Positions 13,901-29,369 of a stretch of DNA of 64,000 bases are shown here, in pieces (the first letter of the stretch is position 1; every line of letters starts with the position of its first letter). This DNA comes from Synaphobranchus kaupii (Eukaryota > Chordata > Actinopteri > Anguilliformes > Synaphobranchidae): positions 66,053,027 to 66,117,026 of the forward strand of contig CM056378.1 of assembly GCA_029718625.1 (NCBI GenBank), read 5' to 3'. Both the position numbers and the translations under genes were made by a program. The notes under the pieces were generated by a model. It saw nothing but the letters and a program-made list of their open reading frames with translations, searched no databases and was not told the DNA's origin.

Positions 13901-16900
13901 TACTAGAGTGTTGTTGTGATAGCATCACAACATTGTTGTATGTACCAGAGCGTGGCTCTGATAGCATCACAGAGCTGTTATATGTACCAGAGTGCTGCTG
14001 TGATAGCATCACAGCGTTGTTGTATGTACCAGAGCCCGGCTCTGATAGCATTACAGTGCTGTTATATGTACCAGAGTGCTGCTGTGATAGCATCACAGTG
14101 CTGTTATATGTACCACAGTGCTGCTGTGAGAGCATCACAGTGCTGGTGTATGTACTAGAGTGCTGCTGTGATAGCATCACAGTGATGTTATATGTACCAT
14201 AAGGCAGCTGTGGTAGAATGACGGTGATGTTATGTGTACCAGAGTGTTGTTGTGATAGCATCACAGCATTGTTGTATGTACCAGAGCGTGGCTCTGATAG
14301 CATCACAGAGCTGTTATATGTACCAGAGTGCTGTTGTGATAGCATCACAGTGCTGTTATATGTACCAGAACACGGCTGTCATATCATCACAGTGATGTTA
14401 TGTGTACCAGAGTGCTGCTGTGAGTGCATCACAGTGCTGTTATATGTACCAGAGTGCTGCTGTGATAGCATCACAGCCTTGTTGTATGTACAAGAGCACG
14501 GCTCTGATAGCATTACAGTGCTGTTATATGTACCAGAGTGCTGCTGTGATAGCATCACAGTGCTGTTATATGTACTAGAGTGCTGCTGTGATAGCATCAT
14601 AGTGATGTTATATGTACCATAAGGCGGCTGTGGTAGCATGACAGTGATGTTATGTGTACCAGACTGCTGCTGTTATAGCATCACAGTGCTGTTATATGTA
14701 CCACAGTGCTGCTGTGAGAGCATCACAGTGCTGGTATATGTACTAGAGTGCTGCTGTGATAGCATCCCAGTGATGTTATATGTACCAGAACACGGCTGTT
14801 ATATCATCACAGTAATGTCATGTGTACCAGCGTGCTGCTGTGAGTGCATCACAGTGCTGTTATATGTACCAGAGTGCTACTGTGATAGCATCACAGTGAT
14901 GTTATATGTACCAGAGTGCTATTGTGATAGCATCACAGCGTTGTTGTATGTACCAGAGCACGGCTCTGATAGCATTACAGTGCTGTTATATGTACCAGAG
15001 TGTTGCTGTGATAGCATCACAGTGCTGTTATATGTACCACAGTGCTGCTGTGAGAGCATCCCAGTGCTGGTATATGTACTAGAGTGCTGCTGTGATAGCA
15101 TCACAGTGATGTTATATGTACCATAAGGCGGCTGTGGTAGCATGACAGTGATGTTATGTGTACCAGACTGCTGCTGTTATAGCATCACAGTGCTGTTATA
15201 TGTACCACAGTGCTGCTGTGAGAGCATCACAGTGCTAGTATATGTACTAGAGTGCAGCTGTGATAGCATCACAGTGATGTTATATGTACAATAAGGCAGC
15301 TGTGGTAGAATCACAGTGATGTTATGTGTACAAGAGTGCTGCTGTGAGAGCATCACAATGCTGTTATATGTACCAGAACACGGCTGTTATATCATCACAG
15401 TGATGTCATGTGTACCAGCGTGCTGCTGTGAGTGCATCACAGTGCTGTTATATGCACCAGAGTGCTGCTGTGATAGCATCACAGTGATGTTATATGTACC
15501 AGAGTGCTATTGTGATAGCATCACAGCGTTGTTGTATGTAACAGACCACGGCTCTGATAGCATTACAGTGCTGTTATATGTACCAGAGTGCTGCTGTGAT
15601 AGCATCACAGTGCTGTTATATGTACCACAGTGCTGCTGTGAGAGCATCCCAGTGCTGGTCTATGTAATAGAGTGCTGCTGTGATAGCATCACAGTGATGT
15701 TATATGTACCATAAGGCGGCTGTGGTAGCATCAGTGATGTTAAGTGTACCAGAGTGCTGCTGTGAGAGCATCACAGTGCTGTTATATGTACCAGAAAATG
15801 GCTGTTATATCATCACAGTGATGTTGCATGTACCAGAGTGCTGCTGTGAGAGCATCACAGTGCTGTTATATGTACCAGAGTGCTGCTGTGATAGCATCAC
15901 AGCGTTGTTGTATGTACCAGAGCCCGGCTCTGATAGCATTACAGTGCTGTTATATGTACCAGAGTGCTGCTGTGATAGCATCACAGTGCTGTTATATGTA
16001 CCACAGTGCTGCTGTGAGAGCATCACAGTGCTGGTGTATGTACTAGAGTGCTGCTGTGATAGCATCACAGTGATGTTATATGTACCATAAGGCAGCTGTG
16101 GTAGAATGACAGTGATGTTATGTGTACCAGAGTGTTGTTGTGATAGCATCACAGCATTGTTGTATGTACCAGAGCGTGGCTCTGATAGCATCACAGAGCT
16201 GTTATATGTACCAGAGTGCTGTTGTGATAGCATCACAGTGCTGTTATATGTACCAGAACACGGCTGTCATATCATCACAGTGATGTTATGTGTACCAGAG
16301 TGCTGCTGTGAGTGCATCACAGTGCTGTTATATGTACCAGAGTGCTGCTGTGATAGCATCACAGCCTTGTTGTATGTACAAGAGCACGGCTCTGATAGCA
16401 TTACAGTGCTGTTATATGTACCAGAGTGCTGCTGTGATAGCATCACAGTGCTGTTATATGTACTAGAGTGCTGCTGTGATAGCATCATAGTGATGTTATA
16501 TGTACCATAAGGCGGCTGTGGTAGCATGACAGTGATGTTATGTGTACCAGACTGCTGCTGTTATAGCATCACAGTGCTGTTATATGTACCACAGTGCTGC
16601 TGTGAGAGCATCACAGTGCTGGTATATGTACTAGAGTGCTGCTGTGATAGCATCCCAGTGATGTTATATGTACCAGAACACGGCTGTTATATCATCACAG
16701 TAATGTCATGTGTACCAGCGTGCTGCTGTGAGTGCATCACAGTGCTGTTATATGTACCAGAGTGCTACTGTGATAGCATCACAGTGATGTTATATGTACC
16801 AGAGTGCTATTGTGATAGCATCACAGCGTTGTTGTATGTACCAGAGCACGGATCTGATAGCATTACAGTGCTGTTATATGTACCAGAGTGTTGCTGTGAT

Positions 16901-19900
16901 AGCATCACAGTGCTGTTATATGTACCACAGTGCTGCTGTGAGAGCATCCCAGTGCTGGTATATGTACTAGAGTGCTGCTGTGATAGCATCACAGTGATGT
17001 TATATGTACCATAAGGAGGCTGTGGTAGCATCAGTGATGTTAAGTGTACCAGAGTGCTGCTGTGAGAGCATCACAGTGCTGTTATATGTACCAGAACATG
17101 GCTGTTATATCATCACAGTGATGTTGCATGTACCAGAGAGCTGCTGTGAGAGCATCACAGTGCTGTTATATGTACCAGAGTGCTGCTGTGATAGCATCAC
17201 AGTGCTGTTATATGTACCAGAGTGCTACTGTGATAGCATCACAGTGATGTTATATGTACCAGAGTGCTGTTGTGATAGCATCACAGTGTTGTTATATGTA
17301 CCAGAGCGCGGCTCTGATAGCATTACAGTGCTGTTATATGTACCAGAGTGCTGCTGTGATAGCATCACAGTGCTGTTATATGTACCACAGTGCTGCTGTG
17401 AGAGCATCCCAGTGCTGGTATATGTACTAGAGTGCTGCTGTGATAGCATCACAGTGATGTTATATGTACCATAAGGAGGCTGTGGTAGCATCAGTGATGT
17501 TAAGTGTACCAGAGTGCTGCTGTGAGAGCATCACAGTGCTGTTATATGTACCAGAACATGGCTGTTATATCATCACAGTGATGTTGCATGTACCAGAGTG
17601 CTACTGTGAGAGCATCACAGTGCTGTTATATGTACCAGAGTGCTGCTGTGATAGCATCACAGTGCTGTTATATGTACCAGAGTGCTACTGTGATAGCATC
17701 ACAGTGATGTTATATGTACCAGAGTGCTGTTGTGATGGCATCACATTGTTGTTATATGTACCAGAGCGCGGCTCTGATAGCATTACAGTGCTGTTATATG
17801 TACCAGAGTGCTGCTGTGATAGCATCACAGTGCTGTTATATGTACCACAGTGCTGCTGTGAGAGCATCACAGTGCTGGTGTATGTACTAGAGTGCTGCTG
17901 TGATAGCATCACAGTGATGTTATATGTACCATAAGGCAGCTGTGGTAGAATGACAGTGATGTTATATGTACTAGAGTGTTGTTGTGATAGCATCACAACA
18001 TTGTTGTATGTACCAGAGCGTGGCTCTGATAGCATCACAGAGCTGTTATATGTACCAGAGTGCTGCTGTGATAGCATCACAGCGTTGTTGTATGTACCAG
18101 AGCCCGGCTCTGATAGCATTACAGTGCTGTTATATGTACCAGAGTGCTGCTGTGATAGCATCACAGTGCTGTTATATGTACCACAGTGCTGCTGTGAGAG
18201 CATCACAGTGCTGGTGTATGTACTAGAGTGCTGCTGTGATAGCATCACAGTGATGTTATATGTACCATAAGGCAGCTGTGGTAGAATGACGGTGATGTTA
18301 TGTGTACCAGAGTGTTGTTGTGATAGCATCACAGCATTGTTGTATGTACCAGAGCGTGGCTCTGATAGCATCACAGAGCTGTTATATGTACCAGAGTGCT
18401 GTTGTGATAGCATCACAGTGCTGTTATATGTACCAGAACACGGCTGTCATATCATCACAGTGATGTTATGTGTACCAGAGTGCTGCTGTGAGTGCATCAC
18501 AGTGCTGTTATATGTACCAGAGTGCTGCTGTGATAGCATCACAGCCTTGTTGTATGTACAAGAGCACGGCTCTGATAGCATTACAGTGCTGTTATATGTA
18601 CCAGAGTGCTGCTGTGATAGCATCACAGTGCTGTTATATGTACTAGAGTGCTGCTGTGATAGCATCATAGTGATGTTATATGTACCATAAGGCGGCTGTG
18701 GTAGCATGACAGTGATGTTATGTGTACCAGACTGCTGCTGTTATAGCATCACAGTGCTGTTATATGTACCACAGTGCTGCTGTGAGAGCATCACAGTGCT
18801 GGTATATGTACTAGAGTGCTGCTGTGATAGCATCCCAGTGATGTTATATGTACCAGAACACGGCTGTTATATCATCACAGTAATGTCATGTGTACCAGCG
18901 TGCTGCTGTGAGTGCATCACAGTGCTGTTATATGTACCAGAGTGCTACTGTGATAGCATCACAGTGATGTTATATGTACCAGAGTGCTATTGTGATAGCA
19001 TCACAGCGTTGTTGTATGTACCAGAGCACGGCTCTGATAGCATTACAGTGCTGTTATATGTACCAGAGTGTTGCTGTGATAGCATCACAGTGCTGTTATA
19101 TGTACCACAGTGCTGCTGTGAGAGCATCCCAGTGCTGGTATATGTACTAGAGTGCTGCTGTGATAGCATCACAGTGATGTTATATGTACCATAAGGAGGC
19201 TGTGGTAGCATCAGTGATGTTAAGTGTACCAGAGTGCTGCTGTGAGAGCATCACAGTGCTGTTATATGTACCAGAACATGGCTGTTATATCATCACAGTG
19301 ATGTTGCATGTACCAGAGAGCTGCTGTGAGAGCATCACAGTGCTGTTATATGTACCAGAGTGCTGCTGTGATAGCATCACAGTGCTGTTATATGTACCAG
19401 AGTGCTACTGTGATAGCATCACAGTGATGTTATATGTACCAGAGTGCTGTTGTGATAGCATCACAGTGTTGTTATATGTACCAGAGCGCGGCTCTGATAG
19501 CATTACAGTGCTGTTATATGTACCAGAGTGCTGCTGTGATAGCATCACAGTGCTGTTATATGTACCACAGTGCTGCTGTGAGAGCATCCCAGTGCTGGTA
19601 TATGTACTAGAGTGCTGCTGTGATAGCATCACAGTGATGTTATATGTACCATAAGGAGGCTGTGGTAGCATCAGTGATGTTAAGTGTACCAGAGTGCTGC
19701 TGTGAGAGCATCACAGTGCTGTTATATGTACCAGAACATGGCTGTTATATCATCACAGTGATGTTGCATGTACCAGAGTGCTACTGTGAGAGCATCACAG
19801 TGCTGTTATATGTACCAGAGTGCTGCTGTGATAGCATCACAGTGCTGTTATATGTACCAGAGTGCTACTGTGATAGCATCACAGTGATGTTATATGTACC

Positions 19901-22900
19901 AGAGTGCTGTTGTGATGGCATCACATTGTTGTTATATGTACCAGAGCGCGGCTCTGATAGCATTACAGTGCTGTTATATGTACCAGAGTGCTGCTGTGAT
20001 AGCATCACAGTGCTGTTTTATGTACCACAGTGCTGCTGTGAGAGCATCATAGTGCTGGTGTATGTACTAGAGTGCTGCTGTGATAGCATCACAGTGATGT
20101 TATATGTACCATAAGGCAGCTGTGGTAGAATGACAGTGATGTTATGTGTACCAGAGTGTTGTTGTGATAGCATCACAGCATTGTTGTATGTACCAGAGCG
20201 TGGCTCTGATAGCATCACAGAGCTGTTATATGTACCAGAGTGCTGTTGTGATAGCATCACAGCGTTGTTGTATGTACCAGAGTGCGGCTCTGATAGCATC
20301 ACAGTGATGTTATATGTACCAGAGTGCTGTTGTGATAGCATCACAGCGTTGTTGTATGTACCAGAACGTGGCTCTGATAGCATCACAGCGTTGTTGTATG
20401 TACCAGAGCGCGGCTCTGACAGCATCACAGTGCTGTTATATGTACCAGAACACGGCTGTCATATCATCACAGTGATGTTATGTGTACCAGAGTGCTGCTG
20501 TGAGTGCATCACAGTGCTGTTATATGTACCAGAGTGCTGCTGTGATAGCATCACAGTGCTGTTATATGTACCACAGTGCTGCTGTGAGAGCATCACAGTG
20601 TGGTGTATGTACTAGAGTGCTGCTGTGATAGCATCACAGTGATGTTATATGTACCATAAGGCAGCTGTGGTAGAATGACAGTGATGTTATGTGTACCAGA
20701 GTGTTGTTGTGATAGCATCACAGCATTGTTGTATGTACCAGAGCACGGCTCTGATAGCATTACAGTGCTGTTATATGTACCAGAGTGCTGCTGTAATAGC
20801 ATCACAGTGCTGTTATATGTACTAGAGTGCTGCTGTGATAGCATCACAGTGATGTTATATGTACCATAAGGCGGCTGTGGTAGCATGACAGTGATGTTAT
20901 GTGTACCAGACTGCTGCTGTTATAGCATCACAGTGCTGTTATATGTACCACAGTGCTGCTGTGAGAGCATCACAGTGCTGGTATATGTACTAGAGTGCTG
21001 CTGTGGTAGCATCACATTGATGTTATATGTACCATAAGGCAGCTGTGGTAGAATCACAGTGATGTTATGTGTACAAGAGTGCTGCTGTGAGAGCATCACA
21101 ATGCTGTTATATGTACCAGAACACGGCTGTTATATCATCACAGTGATGTCATGTGTACCAGCGTGCTGCTGTGAGTGCATCACAGTGCTGTTATATGTAC
21201 CAGAGTGCTGCTGTGATAGCATCACAGTGATGTTATATGTACCATAAGGCGGCTGTGGTAGCATGACAGTGATGTTATGTGTACCAGACTGCTGCTGTTA
21301 TAGCATCACAGAGCTGTTATATGTACCACAGTGCTGCTGTGAGAGCATCACAGTGCTGGTATATGTACTAGAGTGCTGCTGTGATAGCATCCCAGTGATG
21401 TTATATGTACCAGAACACGGCTGTTATATCATCACAGTAATGTCATGTGTACCAGCGTGCTGCTGTGAGTGCATCACAGTGCTGTTATATGTACCAGAAC
21501 ATGGCTGTTATATCATCACAGTGATGTTGCATGTACCAGAGTGCTACTGTGAGAGCATCACAGTGCTGTTATATGTACCAGAGTGCTGCTGTGGTAGCAT
21601 CACAGTGCTGTTATATGTACCAGAGTGCTACTGTGATAGCATCACAGTGATGTTATATGTACCAGAGTGCTGTTGTGATGGCATCACATTGTTGTTATAT
21701 GTACCAGAGCGCGGCTCTGATAGCATTACAGTGCTGTTATATGTACCAGAGTGCTGCTGTGATAGCATCACAGTCCTGTTATATGTACCACAGTGCTGCT
21801 GTGAGAGCATCACAGTGCTGGTGTATGTACTAGAGTGCTGCTGTGATAGCATCACAGTGATGTTATATGTACCATAAGGCAGCTGTGGTAGAATGACAGT
21901 GATGTTATATGTACTAGAGTGTTGTTGTGATAGCATCACAACATTGTTGTATGTACCAGAGCGTGGCTCTGATAGCATCACAGAGCTGTTATATGTACCA
22001 GAGTGCTGTTGTGATAGCATCACAGCGTTGTTGTATGTACCAGAGTGCGGCTCTGATAGCATCACAGTGATGTTATATGTACCAGAGTGCTGTTGTGATA
22101 GCATCACAGCGTTGTTGTATGTACCAGAGCACGGCTCTGATAGCATTACAGTGCTGTTATATGTACCAGAATGCTGCTGTGATAGCATCACAGTGCTGTT
22201 ATATGTACTAGAGTGCTGCTGTGATAGCATCACAGTGATGTTATATGTACCATAAGGCGGCTGTGGTAGCATGACAGTGATGTTATGTGTACCAGACTGC
22301 TGCTGTTATAGCATCACAGTGCTGTTATATGTACCACAGTGCTGCTGTGAGAGCATCACAGTGCTAGTATATGTACTAGAGTGCAGCTGTGATAGCATCA
22401 CAGTGATGTTATATGTACAATAAGGCAGCTGTGGTAGAATCACAGTGATGTTATGTGTACAAGAGTGCTGCTGTGAGAGCATCACAATGCTGTTATATGT
22501 ACCAGAACACGGCTGTTATATCATCACAGTGATGTCATGTGTACCAGCGTGCTGCTGTGAGTGCATCACAGTGCTGTTATATGCACCAGAGTGCTGCTGT
22601 GATAGCATCACAGTGATGTTATATGTACCAGAGTGCTATTGTGATAGCATCACAGCGTTGTTGTATGTAACAGACCACGGCTCTGATAGCATTACAGTGC
22701 TGTTATATGTACCAGAGTGCTGCTGTGATAGCATCACAGTGCTGTTATATGTACCACAGTGCTGCTGTGAGAGCATCCCAGTGCTGGTCTATGTAATAGA
22801 GTGCTGCTGTGATAGCATCACAGTGATGTTATATGTACCATAAGGCGGCTGTGGTAGCATCAGTGATGTTAAGTGTACCAGAGTGCTGCTGTGAGAGCAT

Positions 22901-25190
22901 CACAGTGCTGTTATATGTACCAGAAAATGGCTGTTATATCATCACAGTGATGTTGCATGTACCAGAGTGCTGCTGTGAGAGCATCACAGTGCTGTTATAT
23001 GTACCAGAGTGCTGCTGTGATAGCATCACAGCGTTGTTGTATGTACCAGAGCCCGGCTCTGATAGCATTACAGTGCTGTTATATGTACCAGAGTGCTGCT
23101 GTGATAGCATCACAGTGCTGTTATATGTACCACAGTGCTGCTGTGAGAGCATCACAGTGCTGGTGTATGTACTAGAGTGCTGCTGTGATAGCATCACAGT
23201 GATGTTATATGTACCATAAGGCAGCTGTGGTAGAATGACAGTGATGTTATGTGTACCAGAGTGTTGTTGTGATAGCATCACAGCATTGTTGTATGTACCA
23301 GAGCGTGGCTCTGATAGCATCACAGAGCTGTTATATGTACCAGAGTGCTGTTGTGATAGCATCACAGTGCTGTTATATGTACCAGAACACGGCTGTCATA
23401 TCATCACAGTGATGTTATGTGTACCAGAGTGCTGCTGTGAGTGCATCACAGTGCTGTTATATGTACCAGAGTGCTGCTGTGATAGCATCACAGCCTTGTT
23501 GTATGTACAAGAGCACGGCTCTGATAGCATTACAGTGCTGTTATATGTACCAGAGTGCTGCTGTGATAGCATCACAGTGCTGTTATATGTACTAGAGTGC
23601 TGCTGTGATAGCATCATAGTGATGTTATATGTACCATAAGGCGGCTGTGGTAGCATGACAGTGATGTTATGTGTACCAGACTGCTGCTGTTATAGCATCA
23701 CAGTGCTGTTATATGTACCACAGTGCTGCTGTGAGAGCATCACAGTGCTGGTATATGTACTAGAGTGCTGCTGTGATAGCATCCCAGTGATGTTATATGT
23801 ACCAGAACACGGCTGTTATATCATCACAGTAATGTCATGTGTACCAGCGTGCTGCTGTGAGTGCATCACAGTGCTGTTATATGTACCAGAGTGCTACTGT
23901 GATAGCATCACAGTGATGTTATATGTACCAGAGTGCTATTGTGATAGCATCACAGTGTTGTTGTATGTACCAGAGCACGGATCTGATAGCATTACAGTGC
24001 TGTTATATGTACCAGAGTGTTGCTGTGATAGCATCACAGTGCTGTTATATGTACCACAGTGCTGCTGTGAGAGCATCCCAGTGCTGGTATATGTACTAGA
24101 GTGCTGCTGTGATAGCATCACAGTGATGTTATATGTACCATAAGGAGGCTGTGGTAGCATCAGTGATGTTAAGTGTACCAGAGTGCTGCTGTGAGAGCAT
24201 CACAGTGCTGTTATATGTACCAGAACATGGCTGTTATATCATCACAGTGATGTTGCATGTACCAGAGAGCTGCTGTGAGAGCATCACAGTGCTGTTATAT
24301 GTACCAGAGTGCTGCTGTGATAGCATCACAGTGCTGTTATATGTACCAGAGTGCTACTGTGATAGCATCACAGTGATGTTATATGTACCAGAGTGCTGTT
24401 GTGATAGCATCACAGTGTTGTTATATGTACCAGAGCGCGGCTCTGATAGCATTACAGTGCTGTTATATGTACCAGAGTGCTGCTGTGATAGCATCACAGT
24501 GCTGTTATATGTACCACAGTGCTGCTGTGAGAGCATCCCAGTGCTGGTATATGTACTAGAGTGCTGCTGTGATAGCATCACAGTGATGTTATATGTACCA
24601 TAAGGAGGCTGTGGTAGCATCAGTGATGTTAAGTGTACCAGAGTGCTGCTGTGAGAGCATCACAGTGCTGTTATATGTACCAGAACATGGCTGTTATATC
24701 ATCACAGTGATGTTGCATGTACCAGAGTGCTACTGTGAGAGCATCACAGTGCTGTTATATGTACCAGAGTGCTGCTGTGATAGCATCACAGTGCTGTTAT
24801 ATGTACCAGAGTGCTACTGTGATAGCATCACAGTGATGTTATATGTACCAGAGTGCTGTTGTGATGGCATCACATTGTTGTTATATGTACCAGAGCGCGG
24901 CTCTGATAGCATTACAGTGCTGTTATATGTACCAGAGTGCTGCTGTGATAGCATCACAGTGCTGTTATATGTACCACAGTGCTGCTGTGAGAGCATCACA
25001 GTGCTGGTGTATGTACTAGAGTGCTGCTGTGATAGCATCACAGTGATGTTATATGTACCATAAGGCAGCTGTGGTAGAATGACAGTGATGTTATATGTAC
25101 TAGAGTGTTGTTGTGATAGCATCACAACATTGTTGTATGTACCAGAGCGTGGCTCTGATAGCATCACAGAGCTGTTATATGTACCAGAGT
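7986..25190. repeat. Large-scale tandem duplication, 11,198-bp unit, second copy partial
   Basis: Ordered variant monomers from 7,986 onward recur from 19,184 onward. The offset is 11,198 bp before about 20,600 and 11,197 bp after it, because the second copy lost one base there. 11,198 equals 267 x 42 minus 16, and eight 40-bp monomers lie within the unit, so the length is fully explained. Correspondence holds to about 25,190. There the copies differ in which monomer follows: a CCCGGCTCT-type path in the first, a TGCGGCTCT-type path in the second. Confidence 0.88.
11051..19186. repeat. Higher-order repeat: two tandem 4,068-bp units
   Basis: The unit 11,051-15,118 is followed directly by 15,119-19,186 with the same order of variants. 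4,068 equals 97 x 42 minus 6 and the unit holds three 40-bp monomers (near 11,636, 12,936 and 13,396). Both copies carry the rare ACAATAAGGCAGC monomer (11,218 and 15,286) and the rare GGATCTGATAGC or GGCTCTGATAGC alternatives. This block is nested inside the 11.2-kb duplication. Confidence 0.9.
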
Positions 25191-26891
25191 GCTGTTGTGA
25201 TAGCATCACAGCGTTGTTGTATGTACCAGAGTGCGGCTCTGATAGCATCACAGTGATGTTATATGTACCAGAGTGCTGTTGTGATAGCATCACAGCGTTG
25301 TTGTATGTACCAGAGCACGGCTCTGATAGCATTACAGTGCTGTTATATGTACCAGAATGCTGCTGTGATAGCATCACAGTGCTGTTATATGTACTAGAGT
25401 GCTGCTGTGATAGCATCACAGTGATGTTATATGTACCATAAGGCGGCTGTGGTAGCATGACAGTGATGTTATGTGTACCAGACTGCTGCTGTTATAGCAT
25501 CACAGTGCTGTTATATGTACCACAGTGCTGCTGTGATAGCATCACAGTGCTGTTATATGTACCAGAGCGCTGCTGTGATAGCATCACAGTGCTGTTATAT
25601 GTGCCACAGTGCTGCTGTGAGAGCATCACAGTGCTGGTATATGTACTAGAGTGCTGCTGTGATAGCATCACAGTGATGTTATATGTACCATAAGGCGGCT
25701 GTGCTAGCATCACAGTGATGTTATGTGTACCAGAGTGCTGCTGTGAGAGCATCACAGTGCTGTTATATGTACCAGAACACGGCTGTTATATCATCACAGT
25801 GATGTTATATGTACCACAGTGCTGCTGTGAGAGCATCACAGTGCTGGTATATGTACTAGAGTGCTGCTGTGATAGCATCACAGTGATGTTATATGTACCA
25901 TAAGGAGGCTGTGGTAGCATCAGTGATGTTAAGTGTACCAGAGTGCTGCTGTGAGAGCATCACAGTGCTGTTATATGTACCAGAACATGGCTGTTATATC
26001 ATCACAGTGATGTTGCATGTACCAGAGTGCTGCTGTGAGAGCATCACAGTGATGTTGCATGTACCAGAGTGCTACTGTGAGAGCATCACAGTGCTGTTAT
26101 ATGTACCAGAGTGCTACTGTGATAGCATCACAGTGATGTTATATGTACCAGAGTGCTGTTGTGATAGCATCACAGTGTTGTTATATGTACCAGAGCGCGG
26201 CTCTGATAGCATTACAGTGCTGTTATATGTACCAGAGTGCTGCTGTGATAGCATCACAGTGCTGTTATATGTACCAGAGTGCTGCTGTGAGAGCATCACA
26301 GTGCTGGTGAATGTACTAGAGTGCTGCTGTGATAGCATCACAGTGATGTTATATGTACCATAAGGCAGCTGTGGTAGAATGACAGTGATGTTATATGTAC
26401 TAGAGTGTTGTTGTGATAGCATCACAGCATTGTTGTATGTACCAGAGCGTGGCTCTGATAGCATCACAGAGCTGTTATATGTACCAGAGTGCTGCTGTGA
26501 GAGCATCACAATGCTGTTATATGTACCAGAACACGGCTGTTATATCATCACAGTAATGTCATGTGTACCAGCATGCTGCTGTGAGTGCATCACAGTGCTG
26601 TTATATGTACCAGAGTGCTATTGTGATAGCACCACAGCGTTGTTGTATGTACCAGAGCACGGCTCTGATAGCATTACAGTGCTGTTATATGTACCAGAGT
26701 GCTGCTGTGATAGCATCACAGTGCTGTTATATGTACCACAGTGCTGCTGTGAGAGCATCCCAGTGCTGGTATATGTACTAGAGTGCTGCTGTGATAGCAT
26801 CACAGTGATGTTATATGTACCATAAGGATGCTGTGGTAGCATCAGTGATGTTAAGTGTACCAGAGTGCTGCTGTGAGAGCATCACAGTGCT

Positions 26892-29369
26892 GTTATATGT
26901 ACCAGAACATGGCTGTTATATCATCACAGTGATGTTGCATGTACCAGAGTGCTACTGTGAGAGCATCACAGTGCTGTTATATGTACCAGAGTGCTGCTGT
27001 GATAGCATCACAGTGCTGTTATATGTACCAGAGTGCTACTGTGATAGCATCACAGTGATGTTATATGTACCAGAGTGCTGTTGTGATGGCATCACATTGT
27101 TGTTATATGTACCAGAGTGCTGCTGTGATAGCATCACAGTGCTGTTATATGTACCAGAGTGCTGCTGTGAGAGCATCACAGTGCTGGTGTATGTACTAGA
27201 GTGCTGCTGTGATAGCATCACAGTGATGTTATATGTACCATAAGGCAGCTGTGGTAGAATGACAGTGATGTTATATGTACTAGAGTGTTGTTGTGATAGC
27301 ATCACAGCATTGTTGTATGTACCAGAGCGTGGCTCTGATAGCATCACAGAGCTGTTATATGTACCAGAGTGCTGCTGTGAGAGCATCACAATGCTGTTAT
27401 ATGTACCAGAACACGGCTGTTATATCATCACAGTAATGTCATGTGTACCAGCATGCTGCTGTGAGTGCATCACAGTGCTGTTATATGTACCAGAGTGCTA
27501 TTGTGATAGCACCACAGCGTTGTTGTATGTACCAGAGCACGGCTCTGATAGCATTACAGTGCTGTTATATGTACCAGAGTGCTGCTGTGATAGCATCACA
27601 GTGCTGTTATATGTACCACAGTGCTGCTGTGAGAGCATCCCAGTGCTGGTATATGTACTAGAGTGCTGCTGTGATAGCATCACAGTGATGTTATATGTAC
27701 CAGAACATGGCTGTTATATCATCACAGTGATGTTGCATGTACCAGAGTGCTGCTGTGAGAGCATCACAGTGCTGTTATATGTACCAGAGTGCTGCTGTGA
27801 TAGCATCACAGTGCTGTTATATGTACCAGAGTGCTACTGTGATAGCATCACAGTGATGTTATATGTACCAGAGTGCTGTTGTGATAGCATCACAGTGTTG
27901 TTATATGTACCAGAGCGCGGCTCTGATAGCATTACAGTGCTGTTATATGTACCAGAGTGCTGCTGTGATAGCATCACAGTGCTGTTATATGTACCAGAGT
28001 GCTGCTGTGAGAGCATCACAGTGCTGGTGTATGTACTAGAGTGCTGCTGTGATAGCATCACAGTGATGTTATATGTACCATAAGGCAGCTGTGGTAGAAT
28101 GACAGTGATGTTATATGTACTAGAGTGTTGTTGTGATAGCATCACAGCATTGTTGTATGTACCAGAGCGTGGCTCTGATAGCATCACAGAGCTGTTATAT
28201 GGACCAGAGTGCTGCTGTGAGAGCATCACAATGCTGTTATATGTACCAGAACACGGCTGTTATATCATCACAGTAATGTCATGTGTACCAGCATGCTGCT
28301 GTGAGTGCATCACAGTGCTGTTATATGTACCAGAGTGCTATTGTGATAGCACCACAGCGTTGTTGTATGTACCAGAGCACGGCTCTGATAGCATTACAGT
28401 GCTGTTATATGTACCAGAGTGCTGCTGTGATAGCATCACAGTGCTGTTATATGTACCACAGTGCTGCTGTGAGAGCATCCCAGTGCTGGTATATGTACTA
28501 GAGTGCTGCTGTGATAGCATCACAGTGATGTTATATGTACCAGAACATGGCTGTTATATCATCACAGTGATGTTGCATGTACCAGAGTGCTGCTGTGAGA
28601 GCATCACAGTGCTGTTATATGTACCAGAGTGCTGCTGTGATAGCATCACAGTGCTGTTATATGTACCAGAGTGCTACTGTGATAGCATCACAGTGATGTT
28701 ATATGTACCAGAGTGCTGTTGTGATAGCATCACAGTGTTGTTATATGTACCAGAGCGCGGCTCTGATAGCATTACAGTGCTGTTATATGTACCAGAGTGC
28801 TGCTGTGATAGCATCACAGTGCTGTTATATGTACCAGAGTGCTGCTGTGAGAGCATCACAGTGCTGGTGTATGTACTAGAGTGCTGCTGTGATAGCATCA
28901 CAGTGATGTTATATGTACCATAAGGCAGCTGTGGTAGAATGACAGTGATGTTATATGTACTAGAGTGTTGTTGTGATAGCATCACAGCATTGTTGTATGT
29001 ACCAGAGCGTGGCTCTGATAGCATCACAGAGCTGTTATATGTACCAGAGTGCTGCTGTGAGAGCATCACAATGCTGTTATATGTACCAGAACACGGCTGT
29101 TATATCATCACAGTAATGTCATGTGTACCAGCATGCTGCTGTGAGTGCATCACAGTGCTGTTATATGTACCAGAGTGCTATTGTGATAGCACCACAGCGT
29201 TGTTGTATGTACCAGAGCACGGCTCTGATAGCATTACAGTGCTGTTATATGTACCAGAGTGCTGCTGTGATAGCATCACAGTGCTGTTATATGTACCACA
29301 GTGCTGCTGTGAGAGCATCCCAGTGCTGGTATATGTACTAGAGTGCTGCTGTGATAGCATCACAGTGAT
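26892..29369. repeat. Second cluster of the 840-bp higher-order repeat, one copy shortened to 798 bp
   Basis: Three copies start at 26,892, 27,690 and 28,530. The second and third are 840 bp. The first is 798 bp, exactly one 42-bp monomer shorter (the GCGCGGCTCT monomer is missing). Monomer order matches the cluster at 1,351-3,870. A private change, TATATGGACCAG for TATATGTACCAG, lies near 28,200. Confidence 0.88.
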
